Assembly (NCBI RefSeq): GCF_024713975.1 | Contig: NC_091096.1 | Span: forward strand, 1,152,501 to 1,216,500 | Length of the DNA: 64,000 nucleotides | Reading direction: 5' to 3' | From: Paralichthys olivaceus | Lineage: Eukaryota; Chordata; Actinopteri; Pleuronectiformes; Paralichthyidae | In this document: positions 15,849 through 30,124 of the stretch, in pieces | Numbering within the stretch: the stretch's first letter is position 1 | Layout of the letters: each line of letters opens with the position of its first letter | Program-made: the position numbers and the translations under genes | The notes under the pieces: generated by a model | Database searches by the model: none | What the model was told of the DNA's origin: nothing | What the model saw: the letters and a program-made list of their open reading frames with translations, nothing else

Positions 15849-18800
15849 ACTCACACACTATAAATACAGTGTTGTGTACCCAACACTCTGGCTCCACAGC
15901 GACACGGTTCCTCCCTTCCTTCTTCTTCTTCTTCTCTCTGTTTACTGGCGCATCACAAACAACAAGGTGCATAAAACAACCGACTCTAGCTGTTTCTCGG
16001 GACCTTCGGCTGCTGCTCCGTCCTTTGGGTGTTGCCACCACAGTTAACTTGTGTGATGATGTTTATGTTGCCTGTAAGAAGAAAAAACTGAAGTTGGGTA
16101 CGGTGCCCAGCCCTTTACAGGGTAAACCATTATTGTAGTGATATATCCTCCAATATCTATGTAGTGTACGGTTTACATGTGTTTGAACACCGACGTGCAT
16201 CCCTTCAGGTAGTTTGTCGAGTCGTGGGTCAGACTTCGTCGCCTCAGTTTCTTGACAGACAGCGGTAGATGTCGCAGTGAAACCTCAGTTGGCTCAGGTC
16301 TGATCTGTGTTCGATAACTCCAGTGTTTCTGAAGCGTTGTCGTGTTCCAGAGCGACTCGGAGCTGTTCTGTGGGAAACTCCCTTCACCTCGGGGGCTGCA
16401 TTCCCCAAAAACAAGCACCAAGTTTTACAGCACCTCCTGCAGCTCGGGCCAGTAGCTCTCACACCACTGAGCCACACACACAAACTTCCACTGCAGTGAG
16501 GACGCTCACTGATAGAATGCAGTGCCCGGCCCCTTGTCCAAACCGTAGACAACACAATTTTTAGTTCAGAGGAGAGAAAGACCGGGAGAGCGATTCCTCT
16601 GAGGGTGTGTGTCCCCCCGGCAGAACACTGGAGAATGATCGGCCGGATTCAGTCCTCGATCACGTGAACGGATTATCTGACCAAATGATCCTGTGTTGGT
16701 TCACAGACATAATCTTCAGGTCACAGAATCGGAACCTCCCCGATTTTAGAATCAATTCATATTTGAAAATCCTCCAGTGTTCAGCAGCTGTAAGGTGTAC
16801 AGCTCAAAGTGGTCCTCACACAAACACACACACACACACGCTCCCATAATAACTCAACATGACACCACCATGTGTCCACACAGAGCTGGAGCTGTTTACT
16901 ACAGAGAGAGGACCAATCCAACCAAACTCTTCTGAAATGAAATGCGAATGAGAGCGCGAAGACAAAACTCTGAACAAATTAACACATCATGAATAAAACT
17001 GCGAAACACAAAAACCCGCTTAGTCACAGTTTGTAAAAAACGCCTCAGACGCTCCTGCACGTCGGTGACAGACCCAGTGACTGCAGGAGTCAAAGGTCAA
17101 AGGTCAACGTCAGGTGTGAATCAGGTCAGAGGGAGTGAAACAGGCTGAAGCATCTCTGCCTAAAAACATGTCATCACTATTCTGACAGGAGCAAGAGCAG
17201 GATCCAGTTCCAACGCTTATGTAACACACACACACACACACACACTCACTCACACACACACTCACACACACACACACACTCACTCACACACACACACACT
17301 CACACTCACACTCACACTACCACTCACACTCACACTCACACACTTTAAACTAACGTGTCCGGAATCATCGATCACACTTCGATCCTCGGTCTCGTGGATC
17401 CCATGCCCCGCTCCCCTCACCTCCGTCCTCCGGCTCGGCAGCGGACCGAGCCTCCGTCCCCGGCTCCGCTCATCCTGTTCCCGCACACGGTCCCGCGCAC
17501 TCACTCCCGCTGAACTTCTCCAGCAGCTGACCGTGTGTGTGCGGACAGGCGGGGACGCGCTGCGCATGCCCGGCTGTTAATCACTGTACTGTGATCGGTG
17601 TTATTCAAGACACGTTCGTTCATTATTGTTTAATAGATTTAAAAACTTCAGTCACGCGTCATAATCAAAGTAGTATTTGAGTAAAATTCTTCATCCATCA
17701 ACTCTCCTACATGTCTGGAATGTTTATATTTGTTTATTTAAACTGACTATCTTCATTTTAACCTTTTAAAATTCATTTTGTATCATCATCCCCCTTTTTC
17801 TTTCTCGCATTAATAATGTTTTAATATTATAATTATTACCAGGTCATATATGCATTTTAGATTGTAAAATGACTTAATAACTTAATAATAATCAGTGCAC
17901 ATAGTGTATTCTAGTGATCTCACTGATTTGTCTGAATCGTAGCTTTGTGAATCAATAATATATTGATCAACAATTTTAGAAGTCTTTTTTTCATTAATTT
18001 TAGATTCTGTCAGTGCTTCATTTAATTTAATTCGTTCATCGTTCGAACGATTTTATTTTCAAAAGTTTGACTTAATGTCACAGATTCTGGTGAAAATGAG
18101 GCAGATTCCTTCAAACCCTCAGTTCTCGAGTCATTTGCTTGAAGTTCAGGTTAAAACACCAGACAGACCCTGGAGGAACCATCACTGCACTGAATCAACT
18201 CTCACCTTACATCCTGTGAGCCGCCCCCCCCGGCTGTGGGTTCCTGTGCTGGGTCTCTTTGCTGCTTCTCTCTTTGGTCGTAGCGAGCAGCTTCAGTGAT
18301 CGGGTCCATCGGTACGTACACATCCTGCGCTGGAACCACTTTGGGGCCATTAGTTGCCATGTTTGATAGATTGTTCACAGGTCTGCTGATTTCTAAAGCA
18401 TCCTTGCTCCTCGATGGTGCCTCCTGGCTCTTACCGAGTTCTCCTGAAGGACGTCGGAAGCCTTCGGGGCCTGAGGTCAAAGGTGAGGCTCGGCTGGGCG
18501 TTGGAGTGGCGGGCAGCGGCCGGGCCGTTGGAGAAACAGGCAGAGGTCGGTCCGCGCTGGTCAAAGTGAGGCTGGACAGGGCACTGAGCAGGAGGGAGTC
18601 TGGGACATGCTCCCCCGCCTTCCACTGGCCCTGCCCTCCACTCACCCCCCCATCATCCTCCTCATCCTTCCCCCTCTTCTTCTTTTCCTTCAGACTCCTG
18701 CTGCTCTTCTTCTGCCTCTCGCTGCGGGGCACAGTGCCCACATGTGTGTACATGTCACTGGAGCGGGCGTAGCTGGGGCTGTGGAGGCAGGACTCCATGT

Positions 18801-18959
18801 CGTCCACTGACTGGTCCCCCAACGCTGCTGGTCTGGCGCCGCAGAGGCTCCCATCATGCTTCGGGGCTGCCTTGATGTCGGCCGTGAGGTCGGCCTTGAT
18901 GTCGGCCTTGGACTGGCGGCGGGAGGAGATATTGGCGAGGCTCCCAAACCACCTGAGAC
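7235..18959 (-). CDS. sh2d3c: SH2 domain-containing protein 3C (SHEP1/Chat), NSP family adaptor; first exon(s) not found
   Basis: Exons in order are 18206-18959, 14290-14329, 12956-13084, 12118-12494, 10313-10766, 9270-9385, 8626-8797, 8435-8546, 8101-8307 and 7235-7404. All junctions keep phase, giving about 843 residues to a stop after EPPFRSH. The first exon carries FGSLANISSRR and YARSSDMYTHVGT, the long-isoform signature, plus a Lys/Ser-rich stretch. The 40-bp exon encodes GSGEYVK, which leads into FSKGKFW. The SH2 domain spans AWYHGHIPWE, FLIRDS (phosphotyrosine Arg) and YVGSR. A Pro/Ser-rich linker follows, then the CDC25-like domain (PLEVGILRRVKELLAEIDP, LLTLPHGQQLRLDLLER, FQTMAIMLAVDVLGCTG, KSTMGNMFGFAAVM, LSNTTFPHVLP, RYTKFDQVLTALS). 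In the family this domain is catalytically inactive and binds p130Cas/CASL below receptor tyrosine kinases and integrins. The acceptor of 18206-18959 could instead be about 7 bp further in, and the 10313-10766 acceptor was chosen by phase. An internal exon like the human RRSVTMTDG segment was not seen. Confidence 0.9.
10906..11481 (+). pseudogene. UDP-glucuronosyltransferase C-terminal fragment, intronless, inside a sh2d3c intron
   Basis: An open frame with no stop from 10882 to the TGA at 11479-11481. Homology begins near RPSTLGNNT (about 10921) and continues through the UGT signature: WLPQNDLLGHPKTR, FITHGGANGIGEAIYHGVP, then VGIPLLSDEPHN. IEPLDHDISWVEFVMRHKGA follows, then a membrane span (MTFLLTVILAVITAFILA) and a basic tail ending KFKKE, which fits a KxKxx ER-retrieval signal. 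The N-terminal aglycone-binding half and signal peptide are absent. No introns interrupt it, unlike UGT1/UGT2 genes, so it is either a retrocopy or part of a single-exon fish UGT5-type gene. It lies antisense to sh2d3c, between its exons 12118-12494 and 10313-10766. It has no stop or frameshift in about 190 codons, so decay is recent or the fragment is retained. A functional transferase is not possible from this segment alone. Confidence 0.85.
11546..11551 (+). terminator. Polyadenylation signal of the UGT fragment
   Basis: AATAAA 65 bases after the UGT stop codon, followed by a short TCTGAA tandem tail. Confidence 0.5.
12784..12945. repeat. GT-tailed dispersed repeat, copy 1 (inverted with respect to copy 2)
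   Basis: Contains TTATGAGGCCAATTTTGGTT, ATCATTGTGAGGACATTT and CATAGAGG before a GT-rich tail. The same words occur in reverse complement at 13580-13710. The tail runs to within about 10 bases of the sh2d3c splice donor at 12955. Confidence 0.75.
13546..13799. repeat. CA-tailed dispersed repeat, copy 2, with (CA)n arrays on both sides
   Basis: (CA)n at 13546-13587 and 13711-13799 enclose CTATAGTGAGGACACC, TGTCCTCACAATGATGG and ATTGGCCTCATAACTATAG. These are the reverse complement of words in 12784-12945. Confidence 0.75.
13903..13959. repeat. (TG)n microsatellite
   Basis: About 28 TG units, 104 bp after the (CA)n array that ends at 13799. The two tracts are complementary and could pair. Confidence 0.95.
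14535..14705. repeat. Decayed copy of the MITE also found at 29926-30124
   Basis: Shares TTTGTGACCTATTCTG, GACACTTTGGCTTCAGTTTT, GGGAGC and GTCATCCATCTTTAT with the right half of that element. The terminal inverted repeat is eroded. Confidence 0.6.
15382..15421. repeat. (CA)n microsatellite
   Basis: About 20 uninterrupted units in a sh2d3c intron. Confidence 0.95.
15802..15846. repeat. (TA)n microsatellite
   Basis: About 22 uninterrupted TA units. Confidence 0.95.
17222..17341. repeat. Compound (CA)n/(CACT)n repeat
   Basis: Runs of ACAC broken by CTCACT units over about 120 bp. Confidence 0.9.
17380..17580 (-). promoter_or_regulatory. sh2d3c: CpG-rich segment, candidate alternative sh2d3c promoter/first exon
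   Basis: This is the most CpG-dense stretch inside the sh2d3c gene. It ends on the minus strand in a good splice donor (GTGAGTGCGC, GT near 17507). It sits upstream of the 40-bp exon at 14290-14329, where short SH2D3C isoforms begin in mammals. The only visible ATG frame (MRSASPPV...) would join that exon out of phase, so it would have to be a non-coding leader. Confidence 0.3.
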
Positions 18960-21900
18960 CTGGAGATAGAAGGAAACAGTTAATCAATAAGTTTATTAAT
19001 AAGCTCTCCAAGTGAGATTATCATTTACCTTCTCATGCAGATTCACTGAGGAAAAACTTTCTGTGAAATAAAGTCAAAAAACTGAATTCGGCTTCTTTGC
19101 ATGTGCACCTCCAGCATCTCTGTTCTCAGGATCATTCGTCTATATTTAGCTGAGGAAACGGAGGAGGGGGCGACATAATAAAACACTGCCGAGATCTCCA
19201 GGGGCCGCGGATCAGAATAGAAACCGATGAGAGTTTAAAGGGTACAACAACAACATTCCTTGAGTGACTCCAACGCAAGGACAACCTTTATTTTCTCACA
19301 GCAGAGAAAGAATTCTCCTCCTTTAACCTATTTAACAAGATTAATAGTCACTCTGTGTATTTTCCTGTTTCACTCAACATGTCAGTTCCTGCTCTTCAAC
19401 ATTCAGTGTCTCAGATCAGTGTCGGGGCCTGAGAAAGGAGATTTAAGTAAGACAGATGAAAGATTTTACTCAAAAGATATTTATCTTCTACTGAACGCTA
19501 AAGAAAACTTATCACACAAATAACAAGAGCAAAAGTCTTGGAGAGCAACTGGGTCAAAGTTCAGAAGAGTGAGAGAAACCCAGTTGACAGGAAACAGCCA
19601 CATGAGGCTGTGATGCACATAAACAGTTTGTCCTGAGGCGTCTCGTCAAACTCAGACCTGCTATCAGACGTATCTTAGAGTCAGTGTGGGAGGAGTTAGA
19701 ACAAGTGGTTTGTTTAGACGGGATGTGAGACCAGCTTTTACTCTACTCTTCTCCCTCACCTGTGATTATTAACACGTCCTCCACCTGAACCTCTAAACTT
19801 CTGTCCAACTCATCCCGACCCGTCACCTAAACTCTAGAGCATCAGTGAGGCGTCCTGCAGGTGTCAGGTCCCACCTTCTACTTTATCCTTCTCTGATTGG
19901 TTAATGGCGTAATGGAGTCTGGCTGCGACATCGCCACGTGAAGACACGTCCTGCAGCGTACTTCTGTCCTGACGGTCGCTGAAGCCCAAAGAGAAGCTGC
20001 AGCACAGTGAACAGATCACTGTGCTGCAGCTTCAGGCTTCTGAATGAACGCCCCTCAGATGCATCGTGGGTACGTTTGAACAGTGAGCGAGCAGCGAGCA
20101 GACGGACAGAAGCACAGTGACACTCGCTGTCTTTTCTTAGCCCTGAGCTAAACTCCGCCCTCAGCCGCACCAGTGTCCATTAATGCTGCACAAAGACTCG
20201 TTTATGCTTCGTTTACAATGGACCAAAAACAACCACAGTGTGAGTGGAACAGTGGACAAAGGGGCGAGACACACAAACACCACATTATCACACAGCATCA
20301 CACAGCAACACAACACTCAATAGTTCACAGTCTCTAAACTCTGCCCCTTTTTCGCTGACTCATGAAACACTGAAGCCTTTTTCGGACATGAACTCCAGAA
20401 CATGTCTGCACAGTTTGGTCTGGACATGTTGTGTAGTCATGTTGTGTAGTCAGTGTGTGTAGCAGATTGTCGACTCGTTCACAACAACAGGAACATGTGG
20501 GGACATTCAGGTGAGGGGTGGAGCCTGTAGAGCAGCAGGAGGCGGGACATGACGTCTAAACTCCGCTGTGTAAAGATCAGTGTTGTTGTTTACAGCTCGT
20601 CCACACGGCGTCGGCCCTCATCACCAAAACATCTGGAACCTCCTCGTCTTTCCAAGTGGACGTCTTCGTCTTCTACGTGTACGGCTCCTCTTCTTCATCC
20701 TGAGACATTTGTGTTCTTCCAGTTTCACGTCCGTCACGTGTTAGAAACCTCAGAGACACGCCCACTCGGCTACTTTCCACCAACTCCCAGAACTCATCTC
20801 ACGACCCTTCACATTTATATAGGGACCCTTTAAAGGGCCCTGACCCAGAGGTTGGGAACCAATGGATTAAATAACATCTACAACTTTATAATTGAACGGG
20901 TTTTTTGCGGCTTATATTTCCCTTTATTATTATGTATGATGTTGAATAAAGGAATTCAACTTGTAATTGAATATTTTCACATAGTACTTGTACTTCAGTT
21001 CACATAAAGACCACTTCTGTCATATTTAAATCAACATCATTGCAGTGAATGAACAAATACAGTCTCTCATCAGAGAGTGTAACTTTCCTCTGCATCAGAA
21101 ACGTGGAACTTACTCAGTTTTCGTTTGTTCATGTTCTCAGACGTTGACGAAGATGTTCCCTGAAGAACTCGGACATGAAGATGTCGTAAAGAACTGTATC
21201 TTCCTCTGGTTCCTGCAGTGTGATGATGAGGAGCCGCATGTTCTTCACTCCGCTCAGTGAATCTGCTTCCTGTCTCCTCATCACAGCGGAAGAACTGTGG
21301 TTTTGAGTTGTGTTGATGCAATCAGATGGCACATTCACATTCCGCACAGGAAGTGTGTGTCACTTACTCTTTCCCCAAAACCGTCCAATCTGCCGAGCAA
21401 CAGTCACACCAAAAATAATAAAGTTGTTAAATTGGACAAGTCAAAATTAAACCTTCCTCGTTGAAGAGAAACAGGAAATTGAGACCTTGTACAAAGAAAA
21501 AAAAAATTCAGAAAAACACTTTTTATCTCTCTACATTTACTTCACAACCTCCGCTATCAATCAATCAATCAATCAGAAATGGGGCGGTATTGAATTACAG
21601 TTCAGAAATTCATCTGAGATCAGCAGGAGGATGAATTAGAGAAGAGGATAAAAAAAAACCCTGAATCCATTAAAAGACTCAAGTTTCCCAAACAGATTCA
21701 CTTCCTGTTTCAGTTCTTAAAACCACTGGGTGGAGCTCAGCTGCACTGATAAACTAGATGAGTCCAAAGTGTTGCACAATGAAAGGACACAATGAGAAGT
21801 AGAAAGATTTAAAAAAAATCTAAACTGTTCAGATTTTCTTATTGTGTTGTATTTGATCGAGTCAGTTGTGTGTCTGTGCTGTAAGAGTCATTCTTCTCGT

Positions 21901-21971
21901 TCTCTCTTCTTGATGATGTTAAATAAAACTCGACTTATGTTTCCAAATCTCTCAAAGAACTCACGACAGAC
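18960..21971. other. Gene-poor region upstream of the sh2d3c long-form exon
   Basis: The missing first coding exon of sh2d3c (expected to encode a short Lys/Phe-rich start) should lie upstream of 18959. I searched by eye for its characteristic FKFFKFK coding and did not find it. Short open frames on both strands have no recognised content. Confidence 0.45.
20461..20745 (+). repeat. Dispersed repeat family A, copy 2
   Basis: The first half (GTCGACTCGTTCACAACAAC, GGGGTGGAGCCTGTAGAGCA) is shared with 29186-29310. The second half is shared with the minus strand of 47-211. Confidence 0.75.
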
Positions 21972-22045
21972 GTCTCTGTGGGGCAATAGGTCAGCGTGTC
22001 GGACTGTTAACTGAAAGGTTGGTGGTTCAAACCCGCCCAGGGGTT
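21972..22045 (+). tRNA. tRNA-Asn(GTT)-like sequence, copy 1, probably a pseudogene
   Basis: Starts GTCTCTGTGGGGCAATAGG, carries the anticodon loop CTGTTAA with GTT and a TGGTGGTTCAAACC T-arm, like vertebrate tRNA-Asn. The acceptor stem can pair only with several G-U wobbles and the anticodon stem is largely unpaired, so I read it as a decayed gene or tRNA-derived repeat head. A dispersed-repeat sequence (about 22055-22100) follows it. Confidence 0.55.
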
Positions 22046-22054
22046 ATTTGTTAT

Positions 22055-22100
22055 CATCAGAATCAGAAATACTTCATAAATCCCCGTAGGGAAATTCAAA
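22055..22100. repeat. Dispersed fish repeat, copy opposite to 2985-3035
   Basis: ATCAGAATCAGAAATACTTC, then CCCCGTAGGGAAATTC, which is the reverse complement type of the fragment in tor2a intron 4. Confidence 0.5.
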
Positions 22101-22776
22101 CGTCACATTGCTCCTGAGAAAGAGGTGAAAGAGCAAGAAGCAGGTATAAACATATAGCAATATAAAATCAAGGAAGAATAAAATGAAATAAAAGATATAC
22201 ATAAGCAGATATGTATAGATTTACTTTTGTACGTAAGTTAAAGTAAACACAGTATACAGTATTAAGCTTTGTTTACAAGTTGTCATATGAAGTTTGACAG
22301 CCACAGGCAGGAATGATTTCTTGTGGCGTTCAGTCGAGCAGCGTGGGTGGATGAGTCATTATCATATATTCTGAGCGAGCACCATATCTCTAAACCAGCA
22401 AGCCAAGAGAATTAAACATTATTTCATCATATATTGGTTTTTCTATAGAAATGACTCAACTTCTCACTTTTCCCTGAGAGAGACAGATTCAAGCAGTGAC
22501 TCCTCCTCATGTTCCTCAGCTCAGCTGTGACTTCAGACTGGTCTTCTGTCTCAAACACACAACAGTGGTTCTATCGTCTGAACAAGGACGACTCAGTGTC
22601 AACACACAGGACTGTACCAACCGAGTCGTGTGACCACACTGAAACAAGAAATCAGCTCGGAGGAAACGTTCACTGAGTTCAAACAAAGGCCACGGTCATC
22701 TGATACGTGCAAACAGCATCATGTCATGTAACCGTGTTTGTGGACATCATTCTAGTGTCATTCTGGTTAAAGCCTC

Positions 22777-22850
22777 TCTACGGCCTCACTGGAGGTCAGT
22801 GCGTTCAGCTGTTAACTGAGAGGTTTGAGGTTCAAGTCCACCTAGCGATG
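22777..22850 (+). tRNA. tRNA-Asn(GTT)-like sequence, copy 2, probably a pseudogene
   Basis: GGTCAGTGCGTTCAGCTGTT through GGTTCAAGTCCACC aligns with tRNA-Asn. The anticodon stem TTCAG/CTGAG still pairs, with changes on both sides relative to the usual TTCGG/CCGAA, but the acceptor stem does not close. Confidence 0.5.
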
Positions 22851-22983
22851 ATTTACTCTTCTTCCCAATGCACTGAATTCATCACACCACAATCACGATG
22901 AGCTCTGACCGGCTCACTGCATGTTGTTCTTACTCTCCTCTAGTTTCATATTGGTTAAGTCTCTCTGAAGACTCACAGGCCAG

Positions 22984-23056
22984 GTCTCTGTGGTGCATCA
23001 GCTCAGCACATTCTGCTGTTAAACGAAAGGTTGGTGGTTCAAGTCCATCCAGGGAC
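22984..23056 (+). tRNA. tRNA-Asn(GTT)-like sequence, copy 3, best preserved ends
   Basis: Acceptor stem GTCTCTG/CAGGGAC pairs perfectly. The T-stem pairs with one wobble and the anticodon loop CTGTTAA is intact. Two of five anticodon-stem pairs (TTCTG/ACGAA) are broken, so function is doubtful. Confidence 0.55.
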
Positions 23057-23824
23057 ACGTTTCTCTCCTTCCAACACTCAGCATTGTTTTCACTGTTGAA
23101 TGCAAATATATTTATTTGATCAGATAATCGACTGCAGGTTGATTTATAGTTTCTCACACTTTATACTTTTTTGATTTTTCCATTCCACATCATATCAGAG
23201 AGAAAAGCCTTTTATAAGAACTGATGATTATTCATTTCTACAAGAACTGAACTAACCATGTTTGTTTCATTTTGACAACTGGACTCTTCAAACATTTCAA
23301 CCCAGGACCTCTGACTTCATATTTTCTCTTACTTTGTGTCATGTTTCCGTTTCGCCATATATGAGAGCGAGAACACTGGAGAAGGTAAAGACAGATGATT
23401 ACAGGCACTGATGAGTATTTGAGGAGGTCTCACTGATAACAAGGAGTAATTCTAAAGTAGAACAAGAGAACAGAACATTACAAACAGGTAAATCTGTATT
23501 ATTATTATATTCAATCAGCACACTGACACTCAGCTCTCTGTACTCCACTAAATGTGATAGTGGAGTTTAGCCACAGGGTGGAGCAGTAGACTCACCACTT
23601 ACAATTTGACAGCCTGTGACAGGAGCTGATCTGATCTGGGATCAGAACCCAGAACCTCCTGCAGACGGAAGGAGTCAGTGATTCCTCCAACAGGACACTG
23701 CAGTCACAGGACCACGGTTCTACCTTATTATACATCAAACTGGACGAAGCTCAAAGTGTGAGAGCTGAAAGAGAATTCAGTTTGTTTCACCTTCAGACAG
23801 TTTCTTAAATTGTTTTTTTATTTT

Positions 23825-23980
23825 ATATTGTTTTTGTTTAATTGAATTTAAATGAATTAAATTAAATTAAATTAAATTAAATGTATTTTTGATCTCATCT
23901 TATATTGTTTTGGTTTAATTGAATTTAAATGAATTAAATTAAATTAAATTAAATGATTTTTTGATCTTATCTTATTTTGT
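23825..23980. repeat. Two-copy tandem repeat, about 77-bp unit, AT-rich
   Basis: GTTTAATTGAATTTAAATGA followed by repeated ATTAA pentamers occurs twice, each copy ending TTTGATCT(C/T)ATCTTAT. Confidence 0.8.
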
Positions 23981-24000
23981 TTTTTACGTTACCCAACATC

Positions 24001-24195
24001 CCGCGGGGCGTGTGTCGTCATGCGGAAGTTGTTGGGATTGCGGAAGTGTGCAGCGGAGTTGGGTCGCTGGAGTGAAACCAGAGTGAAACCATAGAGAAGC
24101 CACAGTAACGGATCGTCCGTGGACCTGAAGCGGTTCTGGTTCGGGTCATCTCTGTATGTAGGACCTGCGGGAGCCTCGGGTCACTGCTCGGTTCG
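24001..24195 (+). promoter_or_regulatory. stambp: Putative stambp promoter and non-coding exon 1
   Basis: A GC-rich start (CCGCGGGGCG) is followed by two GCGGAAG ETS-type boxes at 24022-24028 and 24040-24046. A good donor (GTGAGG) lies at 24196, so 5' UTR could run to 24195 and splice to the acceptor at 25386. The exon end is inferred. Confidence 0.45.
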
Positions 24196-24639
24196 GTGAG
24201 GACCAACATTCACTTCCTGTTCGAGCATCTTAAACTCGGAGCCTGGTTTAGCTAAGTTAGCCGCTAACGCTCCGTGGCACAGAAACAGTGAAGCTGAAAC
24301 ATCTCGATCTGTTTGAACAGAGGAGCTTCGAAGACAACGTGGTTTGTAGAAGACGTGAAAAGGTTTCTCGTCTCGTCTGGTTCACGACTGAAGTGTCCGT
24401 GAGTTCAAGTCCCTGGAATCACTCGTTGTGTTTCAGCTTCAACTGAAACTCATCTACAACTTTCACTGACATTTACACTGAAGCTTCCACATCTAGCGTT
24501 TCTCAACGGACCACGTTGATATTCATTTATTTATTCATTTATTCATTTATTTATTTATGTGAAGCATAAAACACCGACTTCATACTTGTCTCTACTCCAC
24601 CTGCATCAGATCCGGTGGAGCTCAGGAACCACCACCTGT

Positions 24640-25020
24640 CAAATCTGCTCCGGATTTAACCAGAGAAGCTGCAGAGTTTAAAACAAGGCTTGAGATTGAA
24701 AACCTTTATTTCTAATAATAATAATGATGATGATGATGATTTCCCACCTGGACCACATCAGATTAAAAGACCAATAAACCTGTGAATGTCAGGACTGTTA
24801 AGTTTGTTCTAAACATAGTTTGATATTTGTAAAAAACTTTATTTCTCCTTGTATAAACACAGAATTTGCAACGTCTCAGTTTTTTCTCCACCTGGACCCC
24901 ATCACATCACGTTTAACTCAAAAATCAACAGTCCTGTCATACCTGGACTGGATTAACCCAGAGAAGCAAATGTTTTAAACTTGGATTGAGAATATTAAAA
25001 CTGATTTATATATATAGACA
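24640..25020. repeat. Diverged tandem repeat in the stambp 5' intron
   Basis: CAGAGAAGCTGCAGAGTTTA near 24660 and CAGAGAAGCAAATGTTTTAA near 24960 begin similar segments; each continues into a GATTGAGA-like word. CACCTGGACC is repeated between them. Confidence 0.45.
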
Positions 25021-25406
25021 CGAAACAAAGTACTGTTTTGCTGCCTCTTTCCTCACCCACACCACATCTACCGTTTGGTTTTTAGATTTAAATTTGTTTC
25101 CTCCAGAGACTAACAGGCCTTGTGTTAAATAATCTTTCAAGTGCATCAACCTTTCACCTTTTATCAGAGCCACACCTCTGTGTCTACACCGCTCACAGCC
25201 ACAATACAATGTGTGGCTGTGGGCTGACATCAGCACACCAAGGATCTGTCGGTGTGGAATCAGTGCAGCCCATGTGACTGTCAGTCAGCGCGCCGATGAA
25301 GCGTTCTCACATTTGACCTCAGTTGATCGATGAGCAGAAAAGCCAGAGTCATGGAGCAGCATGAAACATCTGTCCCTCTCTCCCCAGTGTTCGAGGTTGG
25401 GTGGTC

Positions 25407-29411
<4,005 letters not shown>

Positions 29412-29734
29412 TTTTATTTTTGTTTTCACCAGAAGACTCACTGACTGTTTTATCAAACTACAGACCGGACCAGAGCCTTGTTTTATTGTCAGGACGGTAC
29501 CGAGCAAATGCCGCCTACGAGTTTACCATTTAAATGGACTTCAGTTGTTCTCAAAGGGAACAACAACAATGTGAACTTATCTTTTGCCCTGTCAGGAAAC
29601 AAATCTACATATTACTGCACTTTTCGAGCAAAAACAACTACAATCCACTTCATGGACTCACAAACCTCTGGCTCTTCAACCCCTTTGTCTTTGTGAACGT
29701 GTGCTTTACTTCCCATTCAGATTTTTGTTTTATA

Positions 29735-29740
29735 AATAAA
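29735..29740 (+). terminator. stambp: Polyadenylation signal of stambp
   Basis: AATAAA about 325 bases after the stop codon, the first good signal on this strand. Confidence 0.6.
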
Positions 29741-29925
29741 AGTGTGTTTGTCAGTACCAGGTAAGCGTCTGGAAACTCAGCCTTTGTTCCATCGTTGTAA
29801 AAGTTTGGTCCTGCCTGACGGGTAAAGTGCCAAAGAAGAGAACGTTCACTCGTCCAGTTGTTCGTTGTGCAACATGAAGTTCAGTGTAAAGTCTAAAGTT
29901 TGCAATCGAGGCTTTGTTCTTTTAA

Positions 29926-30124
29926 TAGACTGTAAATAAAGATGGACGATACGTCCCCACCCCCTCCAACTGTGCAAAAATAAAGCCAATCATCCCAAAT
30001 AACTAACTTCAGTCATGTCCCATAGTTTATAACCTAAACTGCAGCCAGCCACCAGGGGGCGAGCCAGATGTTTTGGCTTCACTGTCTGGGAGCTGTCATG
30101 TCGTCCATCTTTATTTACGGTCTA
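29926..30124. mobile_element. MITE-like non-autonomous DNA element, about 200 bp
   Basis: Ends are inverted repeats: TAGACTGTAAATAAAGATGG on the left and its near-complement (CCATCTTTATTTACGGTCTA) on the right, about 23 of 25 bases matching. TA at both edges would fit a TA target duplication. The inside has no open frame and carries GCCACCAGGGGGCGAG. A decayed copy is at 14535-14705, and a short end fragment (AAAGATGGACGACATGATTG) is at about 45117-45137. Confidence 0.75.

Larger units (their letters stand above)
14706..17379. other. sh2d3c intron, no exon recognised
   Basis: Holds (CA)n at 15382-15421, (TA)n at 15802-15846 and a CA/CACT-rich stretch at 17222-17341. Short open frames here translate repeats or lack family resemblance. 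Confidence 0.55.

Noticed and set aside
17222-17341. Possible CRISPR-like spacing of CACT units
   Set aside because: It is a compound dinucleotide/tetranucleotide microsatellite in a vertebrate intron; no spacers or cas genes.
17280-17567. Minus-strand frame MRSASPPVRTHTVS as a sh2d3c coding first exon
   Set aside because: The donor leaves phase 0, but the next exon needs two leftover bases; joining would hit a stop at once.
18296-18772. 158-codon plus-strand open frame
   Set aside because: Antisense shadow of the GC-rich long-isoform exon of sh2d3c; composition is Leu/Pro/Phe-rich with no family resemblance.
7235-18959. Identity as BCAR3 or SH2D3A instead of SH2D3C
   Set aside because: The YARSSDMY signature of the long SH2D3C form and the neighbouring tor2a gene both favour SH2D3C.
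18960-19011. Extension of the sh2d3c long-form exon to an upstream start (MESLLINLL)
   Set aside because: The apparent start is TTG and the segment reads through a polypyrimidine tract and acceptor, so it is intron.
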